Positions 24,820-31,854 of a stretch of DNA of 64,000 bases are shown here, piece after piece; the first letter of the stretch is position 1, and each line of letters opens with the position of its first letter. The position numbers and the translations under genes were made by a program. The notes below the pieces were generated by a model that was not told the DNA's origin, ran no database searches, and worked only from the letters and a program-made list of their open reading frames with translations. The DNA is from Paratractidigestivibacter sp963605405 (GTDB lineage: Bacteria; Actinomycetota; Coriobacteriia; Coriobacteriales; Atopobiaceae): NCBI GenBank assembly GCA_963605405.1, contig CAVCUP010000003.1, positions 127,417 to 191,416 on the forward strand. The letters run 5' to 3'.

Positions 24820-25407
24820 ATGGAAGAGCTGTCCAACGTCGCCGTTGCTGGCGGCAAGAAAAACCTCGATTCAATTCCTCCCATCCTGGCTATTGTCGCG
24901 GCGATCTTGCTCTGTATGAGCTTTTTCTTGCCGTTTACCACGGCAAAGGAAGATTCAATTGTGGGAAACGCGTTCGCGCAAAGCCAAGAGATCAAAGAGG
25001 GGTCCGGTGTAACCGTGGGCGAATTGGCAAATCCATCCCTCGTTACCTGGGCACGCGTCTATAAGGCGTATTGCGAGAGTCTCGATGGCACAGTTACGAA
25101 CACATTGAGCGATTACTCGATTATGTTTTGGATGATTGTGATTGCGGGCTCGGCCGCGGTCCTCTCGCTGCTGTTCGCGCTTCTCCGTAAGGCAAGCCCG
25201 ACGACACTGTTCGCCCTGGCTTGCCTGGGGCTGGTTTCCTTCATCTGCCACTACTTCGAGGAGTATGGTCCGGTGTCGAGCGGCGCGGCGAGCGCCTGGT
25301 CATTTGGGCGAGTGGTTACGCTTGGCTCCGCCGCCGTTCTTGCCGCAGCCGGAATTTGGTTCTTTATCGTGAAGCACGGCAAGAAGAAGGCGGCAAAGGC
25401 AGCTTAG
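24820..25407 (+). CDS. Four-helix membrane protein of unknown function
   Basis: A 195-aa protein; ATG 24820 preceded by AAGGAGAG. Four hydrophobic helices are visible at about residues 20-43 (IPPILAIVAAILLCMSFFLPF), 98-122, 128-146 and 162-186, ending in the basic tail KHGKKKAAKAA. Between helices 1 and 2 lies a roughly 55-residue, probably extracellular, loop. No family is recognised. It lies between the kinase and a lipoprotein gene under the same type of promoter dyad and may be a membrane partner of one of them. Confidence 0.6.
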   Translation: MEELSNVAVAGGKKNLDSIPPILAIVAAILLCMSFFLPFTTAKEDSIVGNAFAQSQEIKEGSGVTVGELANPSLVTWARVYKAYCESLDGTVTNTLSDYSIMFWMIVIAGSAAVLSLLFALLRKASPTTLFALACLGLVSFICHYFEEYGPVSSGAASAWSFGRVVTLGSAAVLAAAGIWFFIVKHGKKKAAKAA

Positions 25408-25463
25408 GCTTCCGCGTGGTTTTTGTTGCCCGTGCCGATCGCTTTGCTTGCGGAAATGGGGCC

Positions 25464-25511
25464 GGAATTCAGCTGTCAACTGATGAATTGCTTTCTGTTG
25501 GTTTTCAGAAT
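25464..25511 (+). promoter_or_regulatory. Shared dyad and -10 (site 3)
   Basis: CAGCTGTCAACTG at 25470-25482 matches CAGYTGNCARCTG fully and is flanked by GGAATT and ATGAATT. CAGAAT at 25506-25511 lies about 32 bases downstream of the dyad centre. Confidence 0.6.
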
Positions 25512-25552
25512 GGACATGCGAGCAAATAACGCACAACTGATTGGAGTTCAAG

Positions 25553-26032
25553 ATGAAGAAAACGGCAGCTATCGTTCTTTCTATGGCGCTCGCGCTTACC
25601 TTGGGGGCCTGTGGGTCCTCGTCATCGAAGAAGAGCGAATCGGACTCTTCGTCGGCAACGCAGGGGCAGACGACCAAGTCCGAAAGTACGTCTTCCGAGT
25701 CAAAGGAGGAGAAGTCGTCTGTCGATAGCTCGAAGACGGAATCTTCGTCTGCCGAGAGCGCCGGCGACTCGACCGAGGTCACCCCGAGCTTCAAGCAAAC
25801 TATGGACGGCTACGAGAAGTTTATGGACGAGTACGTCGAGTTCATGAAGAAGTATCAGGACTCCGACAACACCGCTTCGATGCTTGCCGACTACGGAAAG
25901 ATGATGGCGAGCTATGCGGAGTGGACTGCGAAGTTTGACGACATCGATAGCGACTCTCTTTCTGATGCGGACGCCGCGTATTACCTTGAGGTCCAGAGCC
26001 GTGTCCTTCAGAAGCTCGCCGAGGTTCAGTAG
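25553..26032 (+). CDS. Small lipoprotein with helical C-terminal domain
   Basis: A 159-aa lipoprotein; ATG 25553 preceded by TTGGAG. The signal peptide ends in lipobox LGAC with C20, followed by about 55 residues of Ser/Lys/Glu/Thr linker. Residues 75-159 form a conserved helical domain: FKQTMDGYEKFMDEYVEFM, then SDNTASMLADYGKMMASYAEW, then a final helix ending LQKLAEVQ. The same domain closes the protein at 28182-29309 (EWAEKFDG, ARVLERLSKIQ). From memory it resembles lipoproteins of unknown function in gut Firmicutes. It is probably exposed at the cell surface. A strong terminator follows at 26084. Confidence 0.75.
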   Translation: MKKTAAIVLSMALALTLGACGSSSSKKSESDSSSATQGQTTKSESTSSESKEEKSSVDSSKTESSSAESAGDSTEVTPSFKQTMDGYEKFMDEYVEFMKKYQDSDNTASMLADYGKMMASYAEWTAKFDDIDSDSLSDADAAYYLEVQSRVLQKLAEVQ

Positions 26033-26083
26033 GGCGGCGCATTGTCGGGCTAAGCGTGTAGCCAAGTTGGGCGTGTAGCCAAG

Positions 26084-26128
26084 GGCTCGCCAGCTGATTA
26101 TGTAGTCAGCTGGCGAGCCGCTTTTTTG
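26084..26128. terminator. Terminator between the lipoprotein and SPFH genes
   Basis: GGCTCGCCAGCTGA (26084-26097) pairs perfectly with TCAGCTGGCGAGCC (26106-26119), followed by GCTTTTTT. A direct repeat of GCGTGTAGCCAAG (two copies from about 26054) precedes it. It serves converging transcripts. Confidence 0.88.
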
Positions 26129-26191
26129 AAATGCCTTGGATTAACTGGGGTATAGGCTCACGGCGTTCTGCTCGGTAGGAAGGCTGATCGT

Positions 26192-27367
26192 CTAGAGCCC
26201 GAGCACCTGCTTCTTCTTGGCGTCGAACTCCTCTTGGGTGAGGACCCCCATATCAACGAGCTCCTTGAGCTTCTTTAGAGTCTCGAGCTGCTCGTCCAGT
26301 GATTGTGCCTGAGTCGTCGAGCTGGCTGCGGGCGCTGTTTGGGCGATACCGGCGGCCGCGACCTGCGATGCGTTCTGCGGGTTCAGGCCACCGGCAAAAC
26401 CGAGCCCGAAGAGCATGTTTCCGCCTTCGCCTAGGCCATTGTCGCGAACGCCCTCGGCAATCATCTGCTGCGCCGCCATATTGCCGGCCTCCGCGGATAC
26501 CCCCTCGTAAGCCCTGACGTTCATCTTCTTTTCGGAGAAGGCCCGCACCAGCTCGCGAGAGTCCTCGGAGAACTCGATGTTTTCGACGGCGATTCCGCAG
26601 AGCTCGATGCCAAAGCGCTCGGGCCACGTGCCGGCGTTCGCCGACTCCGAGGCAATGGACGCGGCGATGGCATCGGCTTGCGAGGGGAGCTGAGAAATCC
26701 GGTACTCCGCCGAAAGCGAGTTCAGCGCCACGATAAAGGAATGGAGAAATTCGGCAACGAGCTGCTTGCGCGTCTCGAGGCTGTCAAAGGAGTAGGACCC
26801 GACGTTCGGGGGCAAGTAATTTCGTACGAACTTGACCGCGTCGACAACTTTGATGCTGAACAGGCCGTAGGAATAGATCTCCAGGTCGGTACCGTAGAAC
26901 GAATCATTGTAAGCAAGAGGCCCGTGCGTTCCGAATTTAATGCCGCGCAGCTCGCGAAGGTTGACGAACGAGACGCGCTTGTCGTCGGGGCTCATGCCGG
27001 AGAAGCCGATGCGCTGCGCCGTTTGGCTAAAGATAGTCCTCATGATGCCGGCGTCTTCGCGGCTCTGCTTATCAAAGACGCTAAGCTGGCCGTTTCGATA
27101 TTCGTATCCCCCGGATTCGGTGATGACCTCCTCAATGCCGGATTGGCTGAACACGAAGGCGGCCGTGTTTTCAGGCACATAAATTATCGAGCCGTTAGAC
27201 AGGATGTTGGCCTGTCCATGGTTATATCCGTAGCCGTCCTGGGTTGCCTTGCGGATGCCCGGAGCGACGACGGTTCTCTCGTCGAACTTGCCGGCGGTGA
27301 CGATGTCCTTCCATTGGTCGGCAAGTGTGCCGGAAAACGAGTCGAACGCAGCGTCGATGATGCCCAT
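26192..27367 (-). CDS. SPFH-domain protein with C-terminal SHOCT motif
   Basis: A 391-aa protein of the YdjI-like SPFH family (called virion core protein-like in some databases). ATG 27367 (minus) has TAGGAGCT upstream. Residues 35-310 form the SPFH/band-7-like core (NGSIIYVPENTAAFVFSQSGIEEV, GPLAYNDSFYGTDLEIYSYGLFSIKV, GIELCGIAVENIEFSED). A Gly/Ala/Gln-rich linker follows, and residues 360-391 are a SHOCT motif (LETLKKLKELVDMGVLTQEEFDAKKKQVL), which often mediates oligomerisation. No obvious membrane helix is present. It is the second gene of a two-gene operon: the upstream stop codon lies inside its ribosome binding site. The likely role is scaffold formation at membranes, possibly in envelope stress. 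Confidence 0.82.
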   Translation of the reverse strand: MGIIDAAFDSFSGTLADQWKDIVTAGKFDERTVVAPGIRKATQDGYGYNHGQANILSNGSIIYVPENTAAFVFSQSGIEEVITESGGYEYRNGQLSVFDKQSREDAGIMRTIFSQTAQRIGFSGMSPDDKRVSFVNLRELRGIKFGTHGPLAYNDSFYGTDLEIYSYGLFSIKVVDAVKFVRNYLPPNVGSYSFDSLETRKQLVAEFLHSFIVALNSLSAEYRISQLPSQADAIAASIASESANAGTWPERFGIELCGIAVENIEFSEDSRELVRAFSEKKMNVRAYEGVSAEAGNMAAQQMIAEGVRDNGLGEGGNMLFGLGFAGGLNPQNASQVAAAGIAQTAPAASSTTQAQSLDEQLETLKKLKELVDMGVLTQEEFDAKKKQVLGL

Positions 27368-27376
27368 GATGAGCTC

Positions 27377-27997
27377 CTAGAGAGATTGCTTGGTTCCACA
27401 GTAATCGCAGGTCAGGATCGCGCCCTTATTGCCCGAGAGGGGCGCGCGGCAACCCATGCAGCGCACGGTGGCCTTCGTCTTTACGGCCTTCTTGACGGGC
27501 TTGCTTGCCTTGGAGGTTGTTGAGGTATAGCTCGCGGCCTCGCCCACAAAAGCCGAGGTGAGGATCTTGAACCCGTCGATGAGGCCGGTCATGTCGCTGG
27601 GAAGAGGCGACTCATCGGTGTCGATGCCCTCCATTTCCCCGACCACGGCGCACTTAATCGCGTCGGCCCAGCGTTTGGCTTCTCGCTTCGGGTTGTCGGG
27701 GAAGCTCAAGGTGATGGCTTCCTGTTCAAAAACGACCTGCAGGACGTGCTCGTCTCTCTTCTTGCCAAGAAACGCCTGCGGCACGCCTTCGGGGCAGGCA
27801 ATCGAGTCGAGCGGGCATCGCTTGAGAAGGCGCTGCGAGGTGAAGAGCCCGGTTGAGATTACGTTCACCAGAATCAGGTTTTGGTTCGTGAGGACGATCT
27901 CGTTGAGGACGTCCCGGTCCTTGCCGGAGTGGAGAACGACGGCCTCGCTTTGCATAATGACGACCTCGCCGGGGCTGAGGTTGTAGTCCTCATCCAT
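27377..27997 (-). CDS. PH-like protein with C-terminal zinc ribbon
   Basis: A 206-aa protein; ATG 27997 (minus) preceded by AGGAGG. Residues 1-115 look like a beta-rich PH-like domain (LSPGEVVIMQSEAVVLHSG, LNEIVLTNQNLILVN, VFEQEAITLSFPDNPKREAKRWADAI). Residues 170-206 contain a zinc ribbon, CMGCRAPL followed by CDYCG. The cysteine spacing CxxC-x(13-15)-CxxC is clear. It shares an operon with the SPFH protein, 9 bases downstream, and the pair probably acts together. No enzyme motif is seen. Confidence 0.7.
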   Translation of the reverse strand: MDEDYNLSPGEVVIMQSEAVVLHSGKDRDVLNEIVLTNQNLILVNVISTGLFTSQRLLKRCPLDSIACPEGVPQAFLGKKRDEHVLQVVFEQEAITLSFPDNPKREAKRWADAIKCAVVGEMEGIDTDESPLPSDMTGLIDGFKILTSAFVGEAASYTSTTSKASKPVKKAVKTKATVRCMGCRAPLSGNKGAILTCDYCGTKQSL

Positions 27998-28036
27998 GGT
28001 TGCCTCCTGACGACGGGAAATAAAGCGCTGCTAAAC

Positions 28037-28084
28037 CATGCTAGACGCCGACAAATTTGTTTCATCAGTTGCCAGCTGAATCCG
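28037..28084 (-). promoter_or_regulatory. Shared dyad and -10 (site 4, minus strand)
   Basis: CAGTTGCCAGCTG at 28066-28078 is the dyad. On the minus strand TAGCAT (28043-28038) lies about 32 bases downstream of its centre, before the start at 27997. With site 5 it forms a back-to-back pair 4 bases apart, an almost perfect inverted repeat across 28060-28114. Confidence 0.6.
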
Positions 28085-28088
28085 TAGG

Positions 28089-28137
28089 CGGAATTCAGCT
28101 GGCAACTGATGAAACGGAATGGCCGCCTACTCAGACT
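28089..28137 (+). promoter_or_regulatory. Shared dyad and -10 (site 5)
   Basis: CAGCTGGCAACTG at 28096-28108 with flanks GGAATT and ATGAAAC. CAGACT at 28132-28137 lies about 32 bases downstream, resembling the CAGAAT of site 3. The start codon is at 28182. Confidence 0.6.
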
Positions 28138-28181
28138 TAGAAGCGCTTCAGTTTTCTTTGGAATCGAGGAAAGGAAACCTC

Positions 28182-29309
28182 ATGGACTGGGAAGTCGCAG
28201 GGCAAGACAACTCCGACGCCGCCGGCTCGGCTTCGCCGAAGCCGCCTAAGCGCAAGGGCAAGAAGTTGAAGAAATGGGTCGTCGTCATAGCGGTCATCGC
28301 CGCGGTCGTCGTGTATTCCAACATTAAGAGCTGCATCAATAACCAGCCGAAGAACCTCTCGTGGCCCACGACTGGCCTGGCGACGATGCTCCCCGACCCG
28401 CCGACGAATAAGGGCGAGGTGAATACCGACTCCGACCGCAGCTTCAGCGCGGATGTCGAGAAGTGCAGCGAAGACCAGTACAAGGCCTATGTGGAAAGCT
28501 GCAAGGAGAAGGGCTTTACCGTCGAAGCCGATAGCAGTACGTCCTCGTACAAGGCTTACAACAGCGACGGCTATAAACTGAGGCTTTCCTACTACTCTTC
28601 CAGCGAGAGCCTCTCGGTTTCTCTTGACGCGGCGGCAGAGATGGGGACGCTGACGTGGCCGACGGCCGGCGCCGGCTCCCTGGCTCCCGCCCCGGCGTCG
28701 AAGAAGGGCAAGATTAGCAGCGATAGCTCGACGTATTTCGTGGCACTCGTTGGAGATACGGACAACGCCGCTTATAGCGCGTACGCCGACTCCTGCATTT
28801 CCGCGGGGTTCAACGTCGATTACAGCAAGGATGACACGTTGTTCTACGCCTACAATGCGAACGGCGACTACATTACCGTGAGCTACGAGGGCTTCAGCAC
28901 GATGGAGGTAACCGTCGATGTGGCTGACGTTAGCGCCTCCGCCGAGACGACGAGCTCTGATTCGAGCGCATCGGCAAAGGTCGAGGCAGAGACGAAGACC
29001 GAAGAGGCCCCCGCAGCAACTTCGGATTCCGCGTCGAGCGAGTCTTCCTCCGCGAGCGCCGGCGACTTCCGCCAGTTCGTCGACGACTACGAGTCCTTCA
29101 TGAACAGCTACTGCGACTTCATGGAGAAGTACAAAAGCTCCTCGAACACCGCGAGCATGATGGTCGACTACGCCAAGATGGTGAAGGACTACGCGGAGTG
29201 GGCAGAGAAGTTCGACGGCTACGATACGGGCGAGCTGGGTGCCGATGACCTTGCCTACTATACGGCGGCGCAGGCAAGGGTGCTGGAGCGACTGTCGAAG
29301 ATTCAGTAA
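28182..29309 (+). CDS. Membrane-anchored protein with duplicated domain and helical C-terminus
   Basis: A 375-aa protein; ATG 28182 preceded by GGAAAGGAAACC. A basic N-terminus (PPKRKGKKLKKW) leads into one membrane helix (residues 33-48). Two tandem domains of about 85 residues follow: the first begins LSWPTTGLATMLPDPP (about 59), the second LTWPTAGAGSLAPAPA (about 158). Both contain YxAYVESCKEKGFTV or YSAYADSCISAGFNV-like helices and SY-rich strands. A Ser/Ala/Glu linker precedes the C-terminal helical domain (about 295-375) shared with the lipoprotein at 25553. It probably faces outside. The function is unknown. From memory the WP...LP.P module occurs in uncharacterised lipoproteins of gut Firmicutes. 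Confidence 0.72.
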   Translation: MDWEVAGQDNSDAAGSASPKPPKRKGKKLKKWVVVIAVIAAVVVYSNIKSCINNQPKNLSWPTTGLATMLPDPPTNKGEVNTDSDRSFSADVEKCSEDQYKAYVESCKEKGFTVEADSSTSSYKAYNSDGYKLRLSYYSSSESLSVSLDAAAEMGTLTWPTAGAGSLAPAPASKKGKISSDSSTYFVALVGDTDNAAYSAYADSCISAGFNVDYSKDDTLFYAYNANGDYITVSYEGFSTMEVTVDVADVSASAETTSSDSSASAKVEAETKTEEAPAATSDSASSESSSASAGDFRQFVDDYESFMNSYCDFMEKYKSSSNTASMMVDYAKMVKDYAEWAEKFDGYDTGELGADDLAYYTAAQARVLERLSKIQ

Positions 29310-29344
29310 CGCGTTTTTACTTGCTGCTTAATAACAAACCCGGT

Positions 29345-29390
29345 AAACCGCAGGTGGGCGCACGTTGCCTGCCTGCGGTTTTGTGTTTTG
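29345..29390 (+). terminator. Terminator after the duplicated-domain gene
   Basis: AACCGCAGG (29346-29354) pairs with CCTGCGGTT (29372-29380) with additional GGGC/GCCT pairing inside, followed by TTGTGTTTTGG. Confidence 0.7.
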
Positions 29391-29479
29391 GCTTGCTTAT
29401 CGCCTTCTTAGTTGTTATGGCCCACGACCTTGCGTATAGGATGGGCCGGTGACTGCTTGCGGGGCGCGTGGACCCGAGA

Positions 29480-29595
29480 CGGCGGCAGTTTTTAGCGGAT
29501 TCCCCGAGTAAGCCCGTGCCCGGGGCTTGAAGAGCCGCAGGTAAACCCGTCGCTCTGAAATCACCCGCATGGTCCGAGTGGTAAAACTGCCGCCG
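29480..29595. repeat. Inverted-repeat element, copy C (116 bp)
   Basis: CGGCGGCAGTTTT (29480-29492) and AAAACTGCCGCCG (29583-29595) are a perfect 13-bp inverted repeat. The interior shares CCGCAGGTAAAC with copy A in the opposite orientation, and CGAGTA with copies A and B. The stem sequence differs from A and B. Confidence 0.7.
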
Positions 29596-29648
29596 ACGCG
29601 GTTTTCGCCGACGGTCGCGCAGCTGAACGGCTCTGGTCGTGGGTCACG

Positions 29649-29864
29649 TGCAAGGTTTTGCGTCAAGTGCAGCGTAACTACCCGATCGCTGCAAGGTTTG
29701 GCGCCAAGTGCAGCGCGAAAATCGCGGCGAAGGGGATTTTGACCGGCGATTTCGGGGTTTGGGCTCTGATTTGGGGCGTCTGGATGGAAAAACACGTCGC
29801 ACTAGAGGCCAAACTTTGCAAGGGAGCAGCCGTTACGTCGCACTTGGCGCAAAACCTTGCAAGG
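29649..29864 (+). repeat. 216-bp dispersed repeat, copy 2
   Basis: Direct 30-bp units at 29649-29678 and 29688-29717 and inverted units at 29792-29821 and 29834-29864, with the same core TTTTGCGTCAAGTGC. This and element C occupy most of the 29310-30276 gap, in which I see no gene. A half-match to the dyad (CAGTTGCTAGCG, 29955) also lies here. Confidence 0.85.
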
Positions 29865-30119
29865 GAGCTTCCGATAATGTCACCGGTTGTGCAGAATCGC
29901 TTCCGGGGCCGAACGTTTGCTACCGTGGTTTGGGGTCGAGCCCGTTTTGCGATTCAGTTGCTAGCGAAAAAAACAAGGCAGGTAGCTTCTGGTAAAGCGA
30001 CGGGAAGATAACGTTCCGGTCGCGCTCGGCTAAAAAAGGGGTCCGCGGCCTAACCCGTCTTGCGATAGGCAACATCTGTTGGTTGTCTCGCCAATTGTTA
30101 GCGTTTTGATTCGAAAAGT

Positions 30120-30147
30120 TTGCCGAGCGCTTATCGGCACGTATAAA
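30120..30147 (+). promoter_or_regulatory. Candidate promoter for the amino acid ABC operon
   Basis: TTGCCG (30120-30125), a 16-bp spacer and TATAAA (30142-30147). A dyad TGCCGA/TCGGCA (30121-30126 and 30134-30139) overlaps the -35 and spacer. Two direct AACACGTC repeats, 20 bp apart (30181 and 30201), follow downstream and may bind a regulator. Confidence 0.45.
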
Positions 30148-30276
30148 AATGTGACGTCTGGTGCGCCTTCATGCACACGTAACACGTCGAACTTAATCTC
30201 AACACGTCATCAGATAAAGTCTGCGCGGTGGGGATAGGCCGCTCACGCGGGCACCGACAAACCTATGGAGGCAATC

Positions 30277-31107
30277 ATGTCCACTCAGCTCAGCCGTCGT
30301 CAATTCCTCACTGCCCTTGCCGGCACCTCTGCAGCGTTCATGGGCCTCGGCCTCGTCGGCTGCGGGTCGAGCTCCAGCTCCTCGGGCTCCGACTCCTCGA
30401 GCTCCGCCGCTTCTGACGGCGGCGTCTCCGGCAAGAAGTTCGTCATCGCCATGGACACCGTCTACGCCCCGTTCGAGTACACCGACGAGAAGGGCGATTT
30501 CGTCGGCATCGACGTCGACATCCTCAACGCCGTGGCCGAGGACCAGGGCTTCGAGGTTGAGATTAACTCCCTCGGCTTCGACGCCGCCCTCGCCGCCCTC
30601 GAGTCCGGCCAGGCCGACGGCGTCATCGCCGGCATGTCCATTACCGACGAGCGCAAGAAGAAGTACGACTTCTCCGAGGGCTACTACGAGACCTACGTCT
30701 CCATCGCGGCCAAGGCCGGCGGCGATATCAAGTCCATCGACGACATCAAGGGCAAGACCGTCGCCGCGAAGACCGCGACCATCGGCGCCTCCTGTGTCGA
30801 GAGCATGAAGGATGAGTACGGCCTCACCATCACCTACTTCGACACTACCGACCTCATGTTCCAGGACGTCCTCACCGGCAACTCCGTGGCGTGCTTCGAG
30901 GATTACCCGGTCATGGCCTACGGCATCACGCAGGGCAACGGCTTCGAGATCATCGACACCGTCAAGGGAGAGTTCTCTGCGCAGTACGGCTTTGCCGTCA
31001 AGAAGGGCGAGAACGCCGAGCTTCTCTCCGCGTTCGACGCCGGTCTCGCGAACATCAAGAGCTCCGGTAAGTACGACGAGATTTGCGCCAAGTACCTGGG
31101 CGAGTAG
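30277..31107 (+). CDS. Polar amino acid ABC transporter substrate-binding lipoprotein
   Basis: A 276-aa binding protein of the family-3 (His/Gln/Cys) type. ATG 30277 is taken as the start, since GGAG of the upstream codons acts as its ribosome binding site. The N-terminus has a twin-arginine motif, SRRQFL (R7, R8), and a lipobox LVGC (C29), so it is probably a Tat-exported lipoprotein. A Ser/Gly linker follows. Family motifs are FVIAMDTVYAPFEYTDEKG, GIDVDILNAVAEDQGF, ESGQADGVIAGMSITDERKK and KSIDDIKGKTVAAKTATIG. It is followed by permease and ATPase genes. The exact ligand cannot be told. Confidence 0.92.
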   Translation: MSTQLSRRQFLTALAGTSAAFMGLGLVGCGSSSSSSGSDSSSSAASDGGVSGKKFVIAMDTVYAPFEYTDEKGDFVGIDVDILNAVAEDQGFEVEINSLGFDAALAALESGQADGVIAGMSITDERKKKYDFSEGYYETYVSIAAKAGGDIKSIDDIKGKTVAAKTATIGASCVESMKDEYGLTITYFDTTDLMFQDVLTGNSVACFEDYPVMAYGITQGNGFEIIDTVKGEFSAQYGFAVKKGENAELLSAFDAGLANIKSSGKYDEICAKYLGE

Positions 31108-31164
31108 CGAACCGAGCCAGAGGGGCGCTCCGAGCGCGGAGCGCCTTCTTTTGTTTACGCACAG

Positions 31165-31854
31165 ATGGGATTTCAAATGGGTCTAGCAGAACTCGCCCAG
31201 ACGTTCGAGGAGGCGTGGCCGCTTTTGCTGGGCGGCCTGCAGATGACGGCCTTCGTGACCGTTCTCTCGCTGTTCCTCGCGCTCTTCCTGGGCATCTTCA
31301 CCTGCCTCATGAACATGTCGAAGATTGCGCCCCTGCGCGGCATCGCCAAATTCTATATCTGGATCATCCGAGGCACGCCGATGCTCGTGCAGGGCTTTTA
31401 CGTGTACTTTGCCCTGCCGCAGCTCATCCAGCTCGCTACCGGCACGAACTTCCGCATCGACGTCGTTACCGCGACGGTCTTTACCATGACGCTCAACGCG
31501 GGCGCCTACATGTCCGAGATTTTCCGCGGCTCCATCCAGTCGGTCGATAAGGGCCAGATGGAGGCAGCGCGCAGCCTCGGCGTGGGATACGGTCCCTCGA
31601 TGGTAAAGATCATCATTCCGCAGGCCGTCCGAATCTGCCTGCCGAGCCTGGTCAACCAGGTGATCATCACCCTTAAGGACTCCACCATCATGTACGCCAT
31701 CGGCCTGCCCGAGATCATGAACCAGGCCAAGGTCTACGTGGGCCGAACGTTCAATTCCTTCTCGACCTACACCCTCGTGGCGCTTATCTTCCTGCTGGTC
31801 ACGAGCCTGCTCATGCTTGCCTCGTCCGCCCTCGAGAAAAGGATCCGTAAATAA
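31165..31854 (+). CDS. Polar amino acid ABC transporter permease
   Basis: A 229-aa HisM/GlnP-family permease with about five membrane helices. The family loop is MEAARSLGVGYGPSMVKIIIPQAVRICLP (EAA motif), and the N-terminal part shows LFLGIFTCLMNMS and WIIRGTPMLVQGFYVYF. ATG 31165 is given; ATG 31177 (MGLAELAQ) is an alternative, and neither has a strong ribosome binding site. The stop overlaps the ATG of the ATPase gene by one base, so the two are coupled. A short GC hairpin (GCGCTCC/GGAGCGC near 31127-31144) precedes this gene and may lower expression relative to the binding protein. Confidence 0.92.
   Translation: MGFQMGLAELAQTFEEAWPLLLGGLQMTAFVTVLSLFLALFLGIFTCLMNMSKIAPLRGIAKFYIWIIRGTPMLVQGFYVYFALPQLIQLATGTNFRIDVVTATVFTMTLNAGAYMSEIFRGSIQSVDKGQMEAARSLGVGYGPSMVKIIIPQAVRICLPSLVNQVIITLKDSTIMYAIGLPEIMNQAKVYVGRTFNSFSTYTLVALIFLLVTSLLMLASSALEKRIRK

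Noticed and set aside
29955..29966. Sixth copy of the CAGYTGNCARCTG dyad
   Set aside because: CAGTTGCTAGCG matches only the left half, and the next gene starts over 300 bases downstream with its own promoter candidate.
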